Shown: positions 63,575 through 64,000 of the stretch, in pieces
How positions within the stretch are numbered: the first letter of the stretch is position 1
How the letters are laid out: each line of letters begins with the position of its first letter
Source of the DNA: Psychrosphaera sp. F3M07
GTDB taxonomy: Bacteria > Pseudomonadota > Gammaproteobacteria > Enterobacterales > Alteromonadaceae
Length of the DNA: 64,000 nt
Reading direction: 5' to 3'
NCBI RefSeq assembly: GCF_018860345.1
Contig: NZ_JAHKPJ010000012.1
Coordinates: 124,001 to 188,000, forward strand
Notes under the pieces: generated by a model
What the model was told of the DNA's origin: nothing
Database searches by the model: none
Seen by the model: the letters and a program-made list of their open reading frames with translations, nothing else
Translations under genes and position numbers: made by a program

Positions 63575-64000
63575 TTAGCTAACTTGATTAGCGGCTGCGA
63601 TCTTATTTCGAATGAATTTTTGCGAGGCAAATTCATCTGATATGGATTGTTCTTCTTTATCCATAACCATTTGAATTTGATTACGTTTTTTATCTATTAA
63701 GGTTTGTACTGCTTTCACTTTTTTGCTTTGCTCTAACCAGACACTTTTACGCTGTTGTAACACTTGTTTAGAGGTTTCAGTGACTTCAATTTGTTTTTTT
63801 ATACCGGCTTCCAATTGTACGATGAATCGTTGAAAATGCTGATAATTGCCGCCTAACACACCTTGGTCACCCATAGCTTGCATACGCTTTAAGTACTCTA
63901 ACTTATAACTTTGTACTTGTTTTAATTTAGTTTGACCGGCTTGTAAAAATGATTGAGCCGATTGTAACTCAGTGGCAAATTGTTGTTCTTTTTCCGACTC
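63575..64000 (-). CDS. fliJ: Flagellar export chaperone FliJ (5' end beyond the window)
   Basis: The frame stays open from the stop at 63575 to the window edge, giving 141 residues of helical coiled coil (ESEKEQQFATELQSAQSF..., LKRMQAMGDQGVLGG..., QQRKSVWLEQSKKVKAVQTLIDKKRNQIQ). FliJ is usually about 147 residues, so only a few N-terminal codons are missing. The LEYLKRMQ and WLEQSKKVKAVQ segments match the family. FliJ links the FliI ATPase to FlhA. Position before fliK is canonical. Confidence 0.92.
   Translation of the reverse strand, partial: ESEKEQQFATELQSAQSFLQAGQTKLKQVQSYKLEYLKRMQAMGDQGVLGGNYQHFQRFIVQLEAGIKKQIEVTETSKQVLQQRKSVWLEQSKKVKAVQTLIDKKRNQIQMVMDKEEQSISDEFASQKFIRNKIAAANQVS

Noticed and set aside
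1-64000. tRNA, rRNA, CRISPR arrays, insertion sequences or prophage
   Set aside because: On reading both strands I saw no cloverleaf-like gene, regular spacer-repeat array, transposase or integrase; a covariance-model search was not possible here.

Overview
The window is low-GC, gene-dense DNA from a marine-type gammaproteobacterium. The closest match in gene order is Alteromonadales (Colwellia/Thalassotalea/Pseudoalteromonas-like); this placement is inferred, since no rRNA is present. The order fliJ-K-L-M-N-O-P-Q-R-flhB-A-F-G-fliA-cheY-Z-A-B-motC-motD-parC-parP-cheW-DUF2802 is the polar-flagellum and chemotaxis cluster shared by Vibrio, Shewanella and Pseudomonas.

Layout. 1-8.0 kb is housekeeping: a truncated M3 dipeptidyl carboxypeptidase lipoprotein, an M16 protease lipoprotein, metK behind MetJ boxes, a response-regulator/TPR protein and a DUF2919 membrane protein. 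8.0-12.4 kb holds three unusual flagellins on the minus strand: a divergent 270-residue one, a flagellin carrying an internal HEXXH metallopeptidase domain (flagellinolysin type), and a 521-residue one. 12.7-24.5 kb is a flagellin-modification island. It encodes a DegT aminotransferase and a WbqC-like protein on the plus strand. On the minus strand it encodes two class I methyltransferase-fold proteins, three TylF-type methyltransferases, three Fe(II)/2-oxoglutarate dioxygenase-type enzymes, a sulfotransferase-like protein, a GNAT/FemAB-like acyltransferase and an HMW1C-like (GT41) glycosyltransferase. 24.5-32.5 kb carries fliS, a FliT/FlaI-like gene, fliD, flaG and three large flagellins. 32.8-41.5 kb carries flgL, K, J, an unknown gene, flgI, H, G and F. 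41.6-64 kb carries the chemotaxis, regulatory and export-apparatus genes, ending inside fliJ.

How it works together. The fli/flh genes build the export gate and C-ring. FlhF/FlhG set polar placement and number. FliA (sigma-28) drives late genes, and sigma-28-like and sigma-54-like promoters are readable in front of individual flagellin genes. FlgF-L supply distal rod, rings and hook-filament junction, and FliD/S/T/FlaG support filament assembly. The Che/ParC/ParP/MotCD genes provide polar chemotaxis arrays and a stator. Six flagellin genes plus the island suggest a composite, heavily decorated filament, one subunit of which is probably a surface protease. flgBCDE, fliE-I, flrABC, pseudaminic or legionaminic acid synthesis genes and any maf gene are not in this window.
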